From assembly GCF_030326305.1 (NCBI RefSeq), contig NZ_JACAKB010000005.1:142777-206776 (forward strand): a stretch of 64,000 nucleotides of DNA. The letters run 5' to 3'. How positions within the stretch are numbered: position 1 is the first letter of the stretch; every line of letters starts with the position of its first letter. The notes under the pieces were generated by a model. The model searched no databases and was not told the origin of the DNA. It saw only the letters and a program-made list of their open reading frames with translations. The stretch is from Myroides odoratimimus. Lineage in GTDB: Bacteria; Bacteroidota; Bacteroidia; Flavobacteriales; Flavobacteriaceae. Shown here piece by piece: positions 47,901 to 54,746 of the stretch. A program made the position numbers and the translations under genes.

Positions 47901-48042
47901 GAGAAGTAGTATCTGCTATATCTGGATAAGCTTCTATTGATAATTGTTTCCAAGAATAATATCCAAATATACACAGCAAAGCAAACAACGCTGCTACAAG
48001 CCATCTTTTGTGAATAGCTGTATCTATTATACCTTTCTTCAT
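44932..48042 (-). CDS. Heavy-metal efflux RND transporter, CzcA/CusA family
   Basis: The 1036-residue pump has twelve membrane segments and two large periplasmic loops in the usual RND order. The helix-4 motif reads DFGIIVDGAIVMMES, with two aspartates and the glutamate found in the divalent-cation (CzcA, CnrA) branch; CusA has A-I-G-A-M-V-D instead. Zinc, cobalt or cadmium are therefore more likely substrates than copper(I). The opening KRWLVAALFALLCIFGYYSWKQLSIEAYPDI is standard. It lies 17 bases after the adaptor gene; its TolC partner follows directly. Confidence 0.94.
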   Translation of the reverse strand: MKKGIIDTAIHKRWLVAALFALLCIFGYYSWKQLSIEAYPDIADTTSQVVTQVPGLAAEEIELQITIPIERALNGMPGMHVMRSNSTFGLSMITIVFADGVDDYFARQRIQERLNDVELPYDATPELDPLTSPIGEVYRYIIEGDGYSLRELTDLQNFVIIPKLNQVPGVAEVTNFGGITTQFQIELDPHKLEQYGLSLSDVTETIEENNVNAGGSVLTRGDLGYVVRGIGLIKDLEDLGKIVVKAEDGIPVFLNDLGRLKYGNVERKGILGFTDRERDYSDSIEGIVLLLKHENPSVVLDKIHQYVDELNNGLLPEGVRIHTFLDRTDLVDTTLHTVSTTLIEGISLVVIVLIVFLGSWRGALLVAITIPVSLLFAFIMMHFTDIPANLLSLGAIDFGIIVDGAIVMMESILKKREDNPDEELKEKSIAQRTKEVAKPIFFATIIIITAYLPLFAFERVEKKLFTPMAFTVGYALIGALLVALILIPGLAYAVYRKPRKIYHNKWLEKLTNVYHNRIIKIVNKPKQVFVPLLVVLAITVGLTMKVGKDFLPPLDEGSIWLQVTLPPGISLEKSKEMSDTLRARTMKYDEVTYIMVQSGRNDDGTDPFTPSHFECSIGIKPYKEWPRGKTKDDLIEELAAEYESLPGFTVGFAQPMIDGVMDKISGAHSELVVKVYGEDFHETRRIANEVLGTLRTVDGAVDLAIDQEPPLPQLQIHANRDKIAQYGLNVSDVAELIEVAIGGKAISQIFIGNKVYDISARYTEESRNTPEKIANLMLTSSTGAKIPLSQVADVKTSTGESTITREMNRRHLTVKLNVRNRDLASLLKEAQQKIESNITYDHEKFHIEWGGQFENQNRAYSRLAVIVPLTLCLMFVLLYGAFGQFRQAGLLMIVVPLALFGGMLALNIRGMSLNVSSAVGFIALFGVAIQNGVIMISHINDLRRRGIALKEAVLTGAEERFRPVLMTATVAVLGLFPASLATGIGSDVQRPLATVIVYGLLFATVLTLFVLPALYYMVESKWGSDSDFVKSETDEN

Positions 48043-48059
48043 TGTATTATTGTTTATTA

Positions 48060-49178
48060 TTAAATAGCTTGTGGCAAGTAGATTCCTCCTTCACTTACTA
48101 CCTCATCTTGTTTATCTAATCCTGATAGAATAACAGTCTTATCTCCAGACACTCCTCCGATCACGATGCTCTTCTTAGCATACTTATTCTCTCCTACCTT
48201 CACGAATACGAATGAGTTATCCTCTCCTTGTAATACTGCTCTAGAAGGCACTAAGATTACTGGTTCTGGTTGATCGATAAAACGAACACTCACATACATA
48301 CCAGGTTTTAGAATTCTCTTCTCATTATCCACTTCTATCAGTACATCTATACTTCTAGTCTCCTCATCCACGATCTCGTTGATATGATAGATAGTACCCG
48401 ATAGTGGAGCATCAGGATATGCTGCAAGTTCCACTTGTACTTTGTTTAGTTTAGCTAAGTGATTGATATCTTTTTCTTTCACTTTACCTACTATCCATAT
48501 TTTACCTAGTGAAGCGATCTTCACTACTGGGTCAGCCTCATCGTTAATGAACTGTCCTATCACTAGGTTGTTCTCTAAGACCTCTCCTGCTATAGGAGAA
48601 CGCACTATCAATGCCTGTCCTAGTACTAGTGAGCTAGCATCTACACTATATATCTTTAATGCTGCACGAGCGTTATCATAAGCCGCCTTAGCGATAGAGT
48701 ATTCTGTCTCTGCCTCTTCGAACTCCTGTCTTACCCCAACACCGTTGTTCAGTAAATCTTCTTGTCTTTTAAGGTTTAGAGCTGCTTGTTTAAACTCTTG
48801 TTTTGAATCGAAGTAATCCTTTTGAGCCTCAAAGTAGTCAGGTGAAGACACTTCAAATAAAGGAGTATTCTCACTCACTTTTTGCCCAAGTTTGATAAAT
48901 GATTTAACTATTCTCCCTGAGAAAGGAGAAGCTATTTCTGCATAATGGTTGGGAATAGCTTTCACTACCCCAGCAGTAACTAGATCGAAAGTAAAGTCCT
49001 CTTCTGATACCTTACTTGTTTTTATTCTGTCTTTTAGATTTGAAGTTTCAGTTAGAGTGATGATCTTATTTTCTACTGTAAACTGAGCACTATCTGCTGC
49101 CTGCTCTTTCTTTTCAGAACAATAGCTCAATAATATGCTAACTCCTAAAATACCTGCTAGTTTTAATGTTTTAGCCAT
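48060..49178 (-). CDS. RND efflux periplasmic adaptor (membrane fusion protein)
   Basis: The 372-residue protein is a lipoprotein (lipobox SYCSEKK) with the MFP layout: beta-barrel strands, a lipoyl half-motif (HYAEIASPFSGRIVKSFIKLGQKV), an alpha-hairpin (about residues 120-170, LNLKRQEDLLNNG), the second lipoyl half (LIVRSPIAGEVLENNL) and barrel/proximal domains (LPSRAVLQGEDNSFVFV region). It joins the pump to the TolC channel. It is the first gene of the leftward operon adaptor-pump-TolC-barrel. No His-rich metal-binding extension is present. Confidence 0.93.
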   Translation of the reverse strand: MAKTLKLAGILGVSILLSYCSEKKEQAADSAQFTVENKIITLTETSNLKDRIKTSKVSEEDFTFDLVTAGVVKAIPNHYAEIASPFSGRIVKSFIKLGQKVSENTPLFEVSSPDYFEAQKDYFDSKQEFKQAALNLKRQEDLLNNGVGVRQEFEEAETEYSIAKAAYDNARAALKIYSVDASSLVLGQALIVRSPIAGEVLENNLVIGQFINDEADPVVKIASLGKIWIVGKVKEKDINHLAKLNKVQVELAAYPDAPLSGTIYHINEIVDEETRSIDVLIEVDNEKRILKPGMYVSVRFIDQPEPVILVPSRAVLQGEDNSFVFVKVGENKYAKKSIVIGGVSGDKTVILSGLDKQDEVVSEGGIYLPQAI

Positions 49179-49241
49179 TATGTTTATTTTTAATTAATAC
49201 CTTATTTATTATTTCACTAAGTTTTTATCTTAAAAACACTT

Positions 49242-49273
49242 TAAAGTTACTTCATAATACGGAGATTCCATAT
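49242..49273 (-). promoter_or_regulatory. Possible promoter and operator of the metal efflux operon
   Basis: On the minus strand TAACTTTA (49242-49249) is one base from the -7 consensus. Just upstream, 49257-49273 is a 17-bp imperfect dyad (6 of 7 half-site pairs: ATA-GGA / TCC-TAT) in the region between -33 and -7. A regulator could bind here; the response regulator at 53.4 kb is one candidate. Confidence 0.3.
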
Positions 49274-49392
49274 TAAATAACGAAGCATTTTATGAATTTT
49301 TATTATCCTTCTGCTGACAGATCGCATCGAGAGCGTAATTTTTGCATTATTTTTTATATAATTTATGTTAAGTATAATCTACAATAACCGTG

Positions 49393-50790
49393 CTACTTTA
49401 AGTTAAAAAAATGAGCTGCTATACTAAAGTAAATCAATAGCCCTGAGATGTCTACAATCGTAGTGATAGCTGGGCTAGCTGCTACTGCAGGGTCTCCATT
49501 AAACCTGCGAACCAACATCGGTAACAAAGCTCCTATTATCGTAGAGGTAATCACCTGTAGCGACAGGGCTAACGCGATCACTCCTCCTATGGACGCTAGT
49601 GTATAACCTGTCGGAATCTCTGTCCCCCAGTTTAGAAACACTACGATACCAAAAGCGACTAAACCAAGAAAACAAGATAACATCAACGCTATCCTTAGCT
49701 CTTTCCACAATACCTTTAGCCATGACTTTACTGTAATCTGCCCTAATGCCAGTGATCTGATCACTACTGTCGCAGATTGACTTCCTGCATTACCTCCTGT
49801 AGAGGCAATCATCGGCATGTATAAGGCTAGAATCATCAGTTGCATTAATGTCGCTTCATAACTGTAGATGATCATCCCAGCACCTATCCCAATCACTGCT
49901 AGTGTCACAAGCCAAAACACTCTCTTCTTAAAATGGTTGAATATACTCGTCTGATTATAATCAGACTCCTCATTCGTACCGATGATTCCCATGAAGCGTT
50001 CCATATCTTCTGTATGTTCTGCTTGTATCACATCTAGCGCCTCATCATGTGTCACTATTCCTACTAGCTGTTTCTTATCGTTTAGTATCGGCAAGGCTAC
50101 TAGCTGATACTTATCTATTTTCTTTGCTACCGACTCACTACTATCACTTAAAAAACCAAATACAAACTCTGTATGTAATTCGTCCTTAACTAATACATCA
50201 GGCTCAGCTATGATTAAATCTTTTAAAGTAATAAAACCTACTAAAGTCTTATCCTCATTCACTACATATACATAGTATATCGTCTTTTTAGAAGGAGAGT
50301 CTTTGCGCACTTGTTGTATCGCTTCGAAGCACGTCATATCTTTAGACACTGTAGCGAAATCTGTAATCATAATACCACCTGCTGTATGCGCAGGATACGA
50401 ACTAAGTGCTAACACATTCTCACGTATATTCTTCGTCAGATAAGGCAGTAAGTCTACCTGCTCCTGCTGTGTCATCAGCTGAAACAGATCTGCTCTAGCA
50501 TCTGATGGCATCTCTTCGAATATCCTAGCGAATAGCTTCTTACTCACTCTCTGAAAGAATCCTAACTGCTTCACCAATGGAAATTCTGCAAAAATCTCCC
50601 CTTGCTCTGCTATTGTAAACTCATTAAACACAAGAACCAAATCATCATTAGCCACTCTGCTCAGTAGCTCGCTGATGTCGATAATAGGCATCTTCTTGAT
50701 CACAGGCAGCATCATCGTTATCTTCTCCATACTGTTCATATCAGTTGCTATCTTCTGTAGATTTTTTAAATCTCTGTTATGCATTCTCAT
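49393..50790 (-). CDS. mgtE: Magnesium transporter MgtE
   Basis: MgtE is a Mg2+ channel gated by cytoplasmic magnesium. The 465-residue protein has the N-terminal superhelical domain (about 25-135), a CBS pair (ITDFATVSKDMTCFEAIQQV and following, to about 260), the plug helix and five membrane segments with the pore signature GNAGSQSATVVIRSLALG. All parts needed for gating are present. It lies 21 bases downstream of mgtC in one operon, so the two are controlled by the same leader. Confidence 0.96.
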   Translation of the reverse strand: MRMHNRDLKNLQKIATDMNSMEKITMMLPVIKKMPIIDISELLSRVANDDLVLVFNEFTIAEQGEIFAEFPLVKQLGFFQRVSKKLFARIFEEMPSDARADLFQLMTQQEQVDLLPYLTKNIRENVLALSSYPAHTAGGIMITDFATVSKDMTCFEAIQQVRKDSPSKKTIYYVYVVNEDKTLVGFITLKDLIIAEPDVLVKDELHTEFVFGFLSDSSESVAKKIDKYQLVALPILNDKKQLVGIVTHDEALDVIQAEHTEDMERFMGIIGTNEESDYNQTSIFNHFKKRVFWLVTLAVIGIGAGMIIYSYEATLMQLMILALYMPMIASTGGNAGSQSATVVIRSLALGQITVKSWLKVLWKELRIALMLSCFLGLVAFGIVVFLNWGTEIPTGYTLASIGGVIALALSLQVITSTIIGALLPMLVRRFNGDPAVAASPAITTIVDISGLLIYFSIAAHFFNLK

Positions 50791-50811
50791 AATACCTCAG
50801 TTTTTAATAGA

Positions 50812-51507
50812 TTAATACGCTGTCAATTCCCATGTCACTTCTGATACTCCATATTCTAAAGAAACTTTACTAGTAATCTGTTCTAGAATATCATCTTTCT
50901 TACCGATGCATAGTATCTCAAACTTCAGATACGAAAAAGCAGGATTGCCATTATCTGTACTTTTTAACGAACGCAACTGAAGGTCTTTCTGAGCGCGCAG
51001 ATTCTCTAAGACCATTACTCTGATGTGATTCTCTACTTGTTCTTTACATCCTACGATAATCTCGTAATGAACCTCAGCTGAGTCTGTCTCACTCTCAAAA
51101 GAGAGTTTATTAATCATATTACCAATAGGTCTAAGCGAAATATGTGCTAATAAAATCAATACTGTCATCGCTATCGCTTCTATCCATAAGCCTACTGCAC
51201 ACATAGACCCTACTGAAGCCGAACACCAGATCGTTGCAGCAGTATTTAGTCCACGGATACTGAATCCGTCTTTCATAATCACTCCAGCTCCTAAGAATCC
51301 GATACCACTCACTACATAAGAGGCTACTCTACCCACAGCCATATCACCGATGGTATATGCCATCAACACAAAGCCTGCTGCACCGATACTCACTAACGTA
51401 TTGGTTCTTAGACCTGCACTTTTTTGTCTCACTTGTCTCTCTGCCCCGATAAGAGCTCCTAAAATAAAAGCAAGAGCTAATCTTCCTATAAATACTGTAA
51501 TTAACAT
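50812..51507 (-). CDS. mgtC: MgtC/SapB family membrane protein
   Basis: The 231-residue protein has the MgtC N-terminal membrane domain with GALIGAERQVRQKSAGLRTNTLV, SGIGFLGAGVIMK and GLNTAATIWCSA, followed by a C-terminal ACT-like cytoplasmic domain (about 145-231). In Salmonella MgtC is induced by low magnesium and inhibits ATP synthase; it is not itself a proven Mg2+ transporter. Here it is paired with mgtE. The ATG at 51507 is the natural start and lies inside a 9-bp inverted repeat of the leader (see the regulatory feature at 51505-51565). Confidence 0.93.
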   Translation of the reverse strand: MLITVFIGRLALAFILGALIGAERQVRQKSAGLRTNTLVSIGAAGFVLMAYTIGDMAVGRVASYVVSGIGFLGAGVIMKDGFSIRGLNTAATIWCSASVGSMCAVGLWIEAIAMTVLILLAHISLRPIGNMINKLSFESETDSAEVHYEIIVGCKEQVENHIRVMVLENLRAQKDLQLRSLKSTDNGNPAFSYLKFEILCIGKKDDILEQITSKVSLEYGVSEVTWELTAY

Positions 51508-51565
51508 GATAACTATTTTTTTTGCTCTTTCTGAGCTACATTGTTATCATGCATATTCAGAAAGA
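51505..51565 (-). promoter_or_regulatory. Candidate pseudoknot leader covering the mgtC start codon
   Basis: In the leftward mRNA two perfect 9-bp stems interlock. Stem 1 pairs 51557-51565 with 51526-51534; stem 2 pairs 51543-51551 (CAUGAUAAC) with 51505-51513 (GUUAUCAUG), whose last three bases are the mgtC AUG. Spacers are 5, 8 and 12 bases, the last one containing eight consecutive A residues. This is the plan of an H-type pseudoknot, or of two mutually exclusive hairpins, and either would hide the start codon when stem 2 forms. Regulation by magnesium is inference from the genes alone; no M-box consensus was seen. Confidence 0.5.
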
Positions 51566-51629
51566 AGGTTTAACATTCCCGTTTGACTAATGTGGATTCT
51601 GTTTCCATCTCTTATTTTTTTTGACTTGG

Positions 51630-51637
51630 CAAAAGTA
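51630..51637 (-). promoter_or_regulatory. -7 promoter element of mgtC-mgtE
   Basis: TACTTTTG on the minus strand, exact match to TAnnTTTG. It predicts a leader of about 115 bases, long enough to contain the pseudoknot. Confidence 0.55.
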
Positions 51638-51775
51638 GGTATTACCCTTCCTAGAGGCTATTAGAAAGCTTTTAGAAAAAAATTAGAATCCTATTAGAAT
51701 ACCCACATATAGTGTCCCAAAAACAATAAAATCATCACTCCCTTTGATACTCTCGCTTTGACCAGTCCTAAATTG

Positions 51776-51858
51776 ACTGATCGCATAGTGGTCGCATAGT
51801 GATGGGATAGTGGTCGCATAATTTTAGCCTATTTTAATGCAATCACTATGGTATCACT
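51776..51858 (-). repeat. 83-bp element of inverted 11-bp units, copy B
   Basis: On the minus strand it reads like copy A: four units (51809-51819, 51798-51808, 51787-51797, 51776-51786 in leftward order: ATGCGACCACT, ATCCCATCACT, ATGCGACCACT, ATGCGATCAGT), preceded by a 17-base centre (51820-51836) and two diverged units (51837-51858). Length (83) and order are the same as in copy A. The 17-base centre, however, resembles that of copy A on the plus strand (A.TTTT.GCCT.TTTT), i.e. it is inverted relative to the arms. Confidence 0.85.
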
Positions 51859-51961
51859 AGCCAACCACATGCCGATCGCCCCTACCCAAAAAGAGCAGAA
51901 AAAATATTTATCAAGAATAGAATACCTTCTAATTACTAATAAAAATGGAAAACAACACCAC

Positions 51962-51991
51962 AAAAAAAAGCACCCCTACAAGGAGTGCTTT
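51962..51991 (-). terminator. Terminator of the two-component operon
   Basis: Stem of 7 bp (51967-51973 with 51985-51991) extended by three pairs after one mismatch, ending leftward in a U-run. Confidence 0.75.
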
Positions 51992-52010
51992 CTACTATTA
52001 TTTGGTTATA

Positions 52011-53369
52011 CTATAAGGTTATAGTAAACTCTGTACCCTTATTTATCTCTGAAGTGACTGTAATAGTACCTTTATGTAAGTCAATAACTTTCTTGGTCAA
52101 GGAGAGTCCGATACCATTTCCGTCTAAGTGCTTTCCGTTCTCACCTCTAAAGAATGGCTTAAAGATCCCATCTAGATCCTCTGCACTCATCCCTAACCCT
52201 TCATCTGCTATCTTGATCACTACTGCATTATTCAGATTAGAAATACCCACCTTACCGTGATGATTATCAGAGTACTTACACGCATTCTCTAGTAAGTTAA
52301 TAATAGCTACTTCGAGTAAGTAAGGGTTTGCTCGTACCGTCACTAACTCTTCGCTGTCTATCTCTTCATCTATCATAAAGCTGAAGGTATATCCAGCATT
52401 TCCCCTCTGTATCTTCTGGCAGGCATCTAGTATTACTTCATCTATTCTAGTAGGCTTGAATACAATCTCGGTAGGATCATAACTCGCCTTCGCAAAGTCT
52501 AGTAAACTATTTGATAATCGCACCAATTTCTTAGCATCTGATAAGGCGTTCTCTATCGTTCTGATATAGCTAGCGGTGTCTTGTTCTTTAGACAGTGATA
52601 ATTCTAACTCTGCTATCACTGCTGCTAGTGGAGTGCGTAGCTCATGTGAGATATTCGACACGAACTGCTTCTGCGAATCAAAAGACTGTTCTAGTCGGTC
52701 TAGCATCGTATTAAATGTATTCCCTAATCGACTCAGCTCGTCCTGATTAGCCTTAGTACTCACACGCAAATCTAGATTAGTAGCAGTGATATTATTAATC
52801 TCTTCGTTCATTAGCTTCAATGGACGTAGGACACGCTCTGCAAAGAAACTTCCCACAAAGAAAATAACAATCAAGGACACAATACTCAACACTAGTATCG
52901 TCAGAAAAAGATTGTGCAACTTCGTATATCCGTACTGATCTAGAGCGATGGCAGTGATTACATAGTCCTTACCTCCACTGTTATACACTATACCGATCAC
53001 CTGCCAGTCATCTTGGAATAGGTGTACACGCCCTTGTGAAGCGATCTGATCGATCATCTCTTTAGTCTCCTTGACACTATCGATCTCTTCTGCATCGTGA
53101 TATAATAGATTAAAGTCAAAATCATATACAGCTACCTGCACCTCATTGATGACTTCATTATTATATCTGTATATCTTATGTAGTGTAGATGACTTTACCT
53201 CTGTCTCTAGATATAGCTTAGCCTTAGTGATAGCTTCCTTCTCTAACTCTTCAAAGAACTCCACTTCCCTATTCTTAGACGAAGACCAATACACTACTAC
53301 AGCAAATACTAATAATATAGATGCCACTAGTAAGGTAAACAATAAGGTAAGTCTAGTCTTAATTCTCAT
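52011..53369 (-). CDS. Sensor histidine kinase
   Basis: The 452-residue kinase has two membrane segments (about residues 7-28 and 155-175) around a periplasmic sensor domain of roughly 125 residues, a HAMP domain, the H-box FVSNISHELRTPL (His about 241), the N-box NLLENACKYSD and the G-boxes DEGLGMSAED and GNGIGLSL. The sensor domain has no metal-binding cluster that I can recognise. Its start overlaps the end of the response regulator gene by 11 bases. CusS-like by size and layout. Confidence 0.94.
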   Translation of the reverse strand: MRIKTRLTLLFTLLVASILLVFAVVVYWSSSKNREVEFFEELEKEAITKAKLYLETEVKSSTLHKIYRYNNEVINEVQVAVYDFDFNLLYHDAEEIDSVKETKEMIDQIASQGRVHLFQDDWQVIGIVYNSGGKDYVITAIALDQYGYTKLHNLFLTILVLSIVSLIVIFFVGSFFAERVLRPLKLMNEEINNITATNLDLRVSTKANQDELSRLGNTFNTMLDRLEQSFDSQKQFVSNISHELRTPLAAVIAELELSLSKEQDTASYIRTIENALSDAKKLVRLSNSLLDFAKASYDPTEIVFKPTRIDEVILDACQKIQRGNAGYTFSFMIDEEIDSEELVTVRANPYLLEVAIINLLENACKYSDNHHGKVGISNLNNAVVIKIADEGLGMSAEDLDGIFKPFFRGENGKHLDGNGIGLSLTKKVIDLHKGTITVTSEINKGTEFTITL

Positions 53370-54078
53370 TACTCTTTAGTATAAATCCCATACCAGATTT
53401 GGTATGAATCACTTTCTTAGAAGGGTCTATTTCTATCTTTTTGCGCAGATAGTTGATGTATACATCGATAAAATTAGTACCTGTATCGAAGTGTGTATCC
53501 CATACTTTCTCAGAAATCTCTGTTCTAGATAGTACACGTTCAGGATTCTCCATCATATATTGCAGTAGGTTAAACTCTTTAGGAGTCAGATGTATCTCTT
53601 GTCCGTTTCTCTTAAATACCTTTTCGTTTAGGTCTAATTCTAAATCTGCATATTTTAAAAGATGAGCGTCAGTAGACTGTATATGTTCGAAGCGCTTAAG
53701 CAATGCACGTATACGTACATAAAGTTCTCTTAGCTCAAATGGTTTGACTAAATAGTCATCTGCCCCTGCATCGAATCCCTCTACCTTATCATCTGTAGTA
53801 CCTAGTGCTGTCAGCATAATGATAGGGATATGAGGTAAGGTAGCCTTAATGTCCTTACACAGATCTATACCATTTATTTTAGGTAAGATTACGTCTGTTA
53901 TGATTAGAGCATACGGTTTCTGAAAGGCAAGTTTTTTCCCTAAGTATCCGTCATAAGCTACATCTACTTCAAAGTTTTGTTCCTCTAGACTGCGCTGAAG
54001 TAATTCTGCTACGCGAATATCATCTTCGATAACTAATATTTTATCCACTGTATTACTACTTAAATTATCCTGTAGCAA
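53359..54078 (-). CDS. OmpR/PhoB-family response regulator
   Basis: The 239-residue protein has a receiver domain (IEDD near residue 17, phosphoacceptor D62 in IITDVILPKING, Lys near 112 in YLVKPFEL) and a winged-helix DNA-binding domain (HLTPKEFNLLQYMMENPERVLSRTEI...). It is the first gene of the pair with the histidine kinase. The metal efflux operon is 5 kb away on the same strand, with mgtE and mgtC in between, so either might be its target; that is inference. Confidence 0.95.
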   Translation of the reverse strand: MLQDNLSSNTVDKILVIEDDIRVAELLQRSLEEQNFEVDVAYDGYLGKKLAFQKPYALIITDVILPKINGIDLCKDIKATLPHIPIIMLTALGTTDDKVEGFDAGADDYLVKPFELRELYVRIRALLKRFEHIQSTDAHLLKYADLELDLNEKVFKRNGQEIHLTPKEFNLLQYMMENPERVLSRTEISEKVWDTHFDTGTNFIDVYINYLRKKIEIDPSKKVIHTKSGMGFILKSNEN

Positions 54079-54191
54079 GGTAAGGCTTTTTTAAAAAATG
54101 AGATGTAAGACTTTAATTATAAAGTTAAATAACACTGTACTAAATAGTTATTCAATTCCTTTCTAAGAGCTATCTACAAAGGATTAATACC

Positions 54192-54230
54192 AAAAAAAGT
54201 CGCTCAAAATTCTTGTGAATATTGAGCGAC
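54192..54230 (-). terminator. Terminator of the ssb gene
   Basis: A 9-bp perfect stem (54199-54207 with 54222-54230) with further AATTC/GAAT pairing inside, ending leftward in seven U residues. Confidence 0.82.
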
Positions 54231-54248
54231 AACAGAAATAATAAAACT

Positions 54249-54584
54249 TTACTTACTGCCTAGAAAAACTAATTCTGAAACAGCAATTTCGGTAACATAG
54301 CGCTGATTACCATCTTTATCTTCAAAGCTACGATTAACTAACTTACCTTCGACAGCAATTTCTTTTCCTTTATTAACAAACTTTTCAACAATGTCAGCTA
54401 GCTTCCCCCAGACAGTAATATTATGCCAATTACAAGATTCTACTCGTTCTCCTGCATCGTTATAATACACATCATTTATCGCAAGTGAGAAGGTAGCACG
54501 CTTTTTATTTGATTCATACATTTTCACTTCTGGATCTTGTCCAACCCTGCCAATTAATTGCACTTTGTTTTTTATTGAACTCAT
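54249..54584 (-). CDS. ssb: Single-stranded DNA-binding protein lacking the acidic C-terminal tail
   Basis: The 111 residues form the SSB OB-fold (NKVQLIGRVGQDPEVK, ATFSLAINDVYYN, CNWHNITVWGKLADIVEKFVNKGKEIAVEGKL, YVTEIAVSELVFL) and stop at LGSK directly after it. The flexible linker and the DDDIPF-type tail that recruits partner proteins in E. coli SSB are missing. The stop is followed by a strong terminator, so this is not a sequencing truncation. It may be a secondary SSB beside a full-length one elsewhere in the genome. Confidence 0.93.
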   Translation of the reverse strand: MSSIKNKVQLIGRVGQDPEVKMYESNKKRATFSLAINDVYYNDAGERVESCNWHNITVWGKLADIVEKFVNKGKEIAVEGKLVNRSFEDKDGNQRYVTEIAVSELVFLGSK

Positions 54585-54746
54585 AACTGTTTTTTTTAAT
54601 AGTTAATATTTTATTACATATAGCTTTATTCAATAAAAACAATATCAAAAATAGCCCCATTTTTTAACACTTATTTGAATATTTAACCAAACTTCTCATT
54701 TACTTTGTTTTCTTTTATTCGTAAATTGCAAACAAAAAAATTCATT

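Larger units (their letters stand above)
51508..52010. other. 500-base region upstream of mgtC
   Basis: No protein gene is seen. It contains the mgtC leader, the -7 element at 51630-51637, the second 83-bp element (51776-51858) and the terminator of the sensor kinase gene (51962-51991). Confidence 0.6.

Noticed and set aside
48463-48681. Rightward frames within the efflux operon as small genes
   Set aside because: They are opposite strongly coding frames of the adaptor and pump and show no start signals or recognisable domains.
51508-51640. An M-box (ykoK) magnesium riboswitch in the mgtC leader
   Set aside because: The leader is about 115 bases and lacks the conserved M-box helices and loops I would expect; the pseudoknot is a different, shorter structure.
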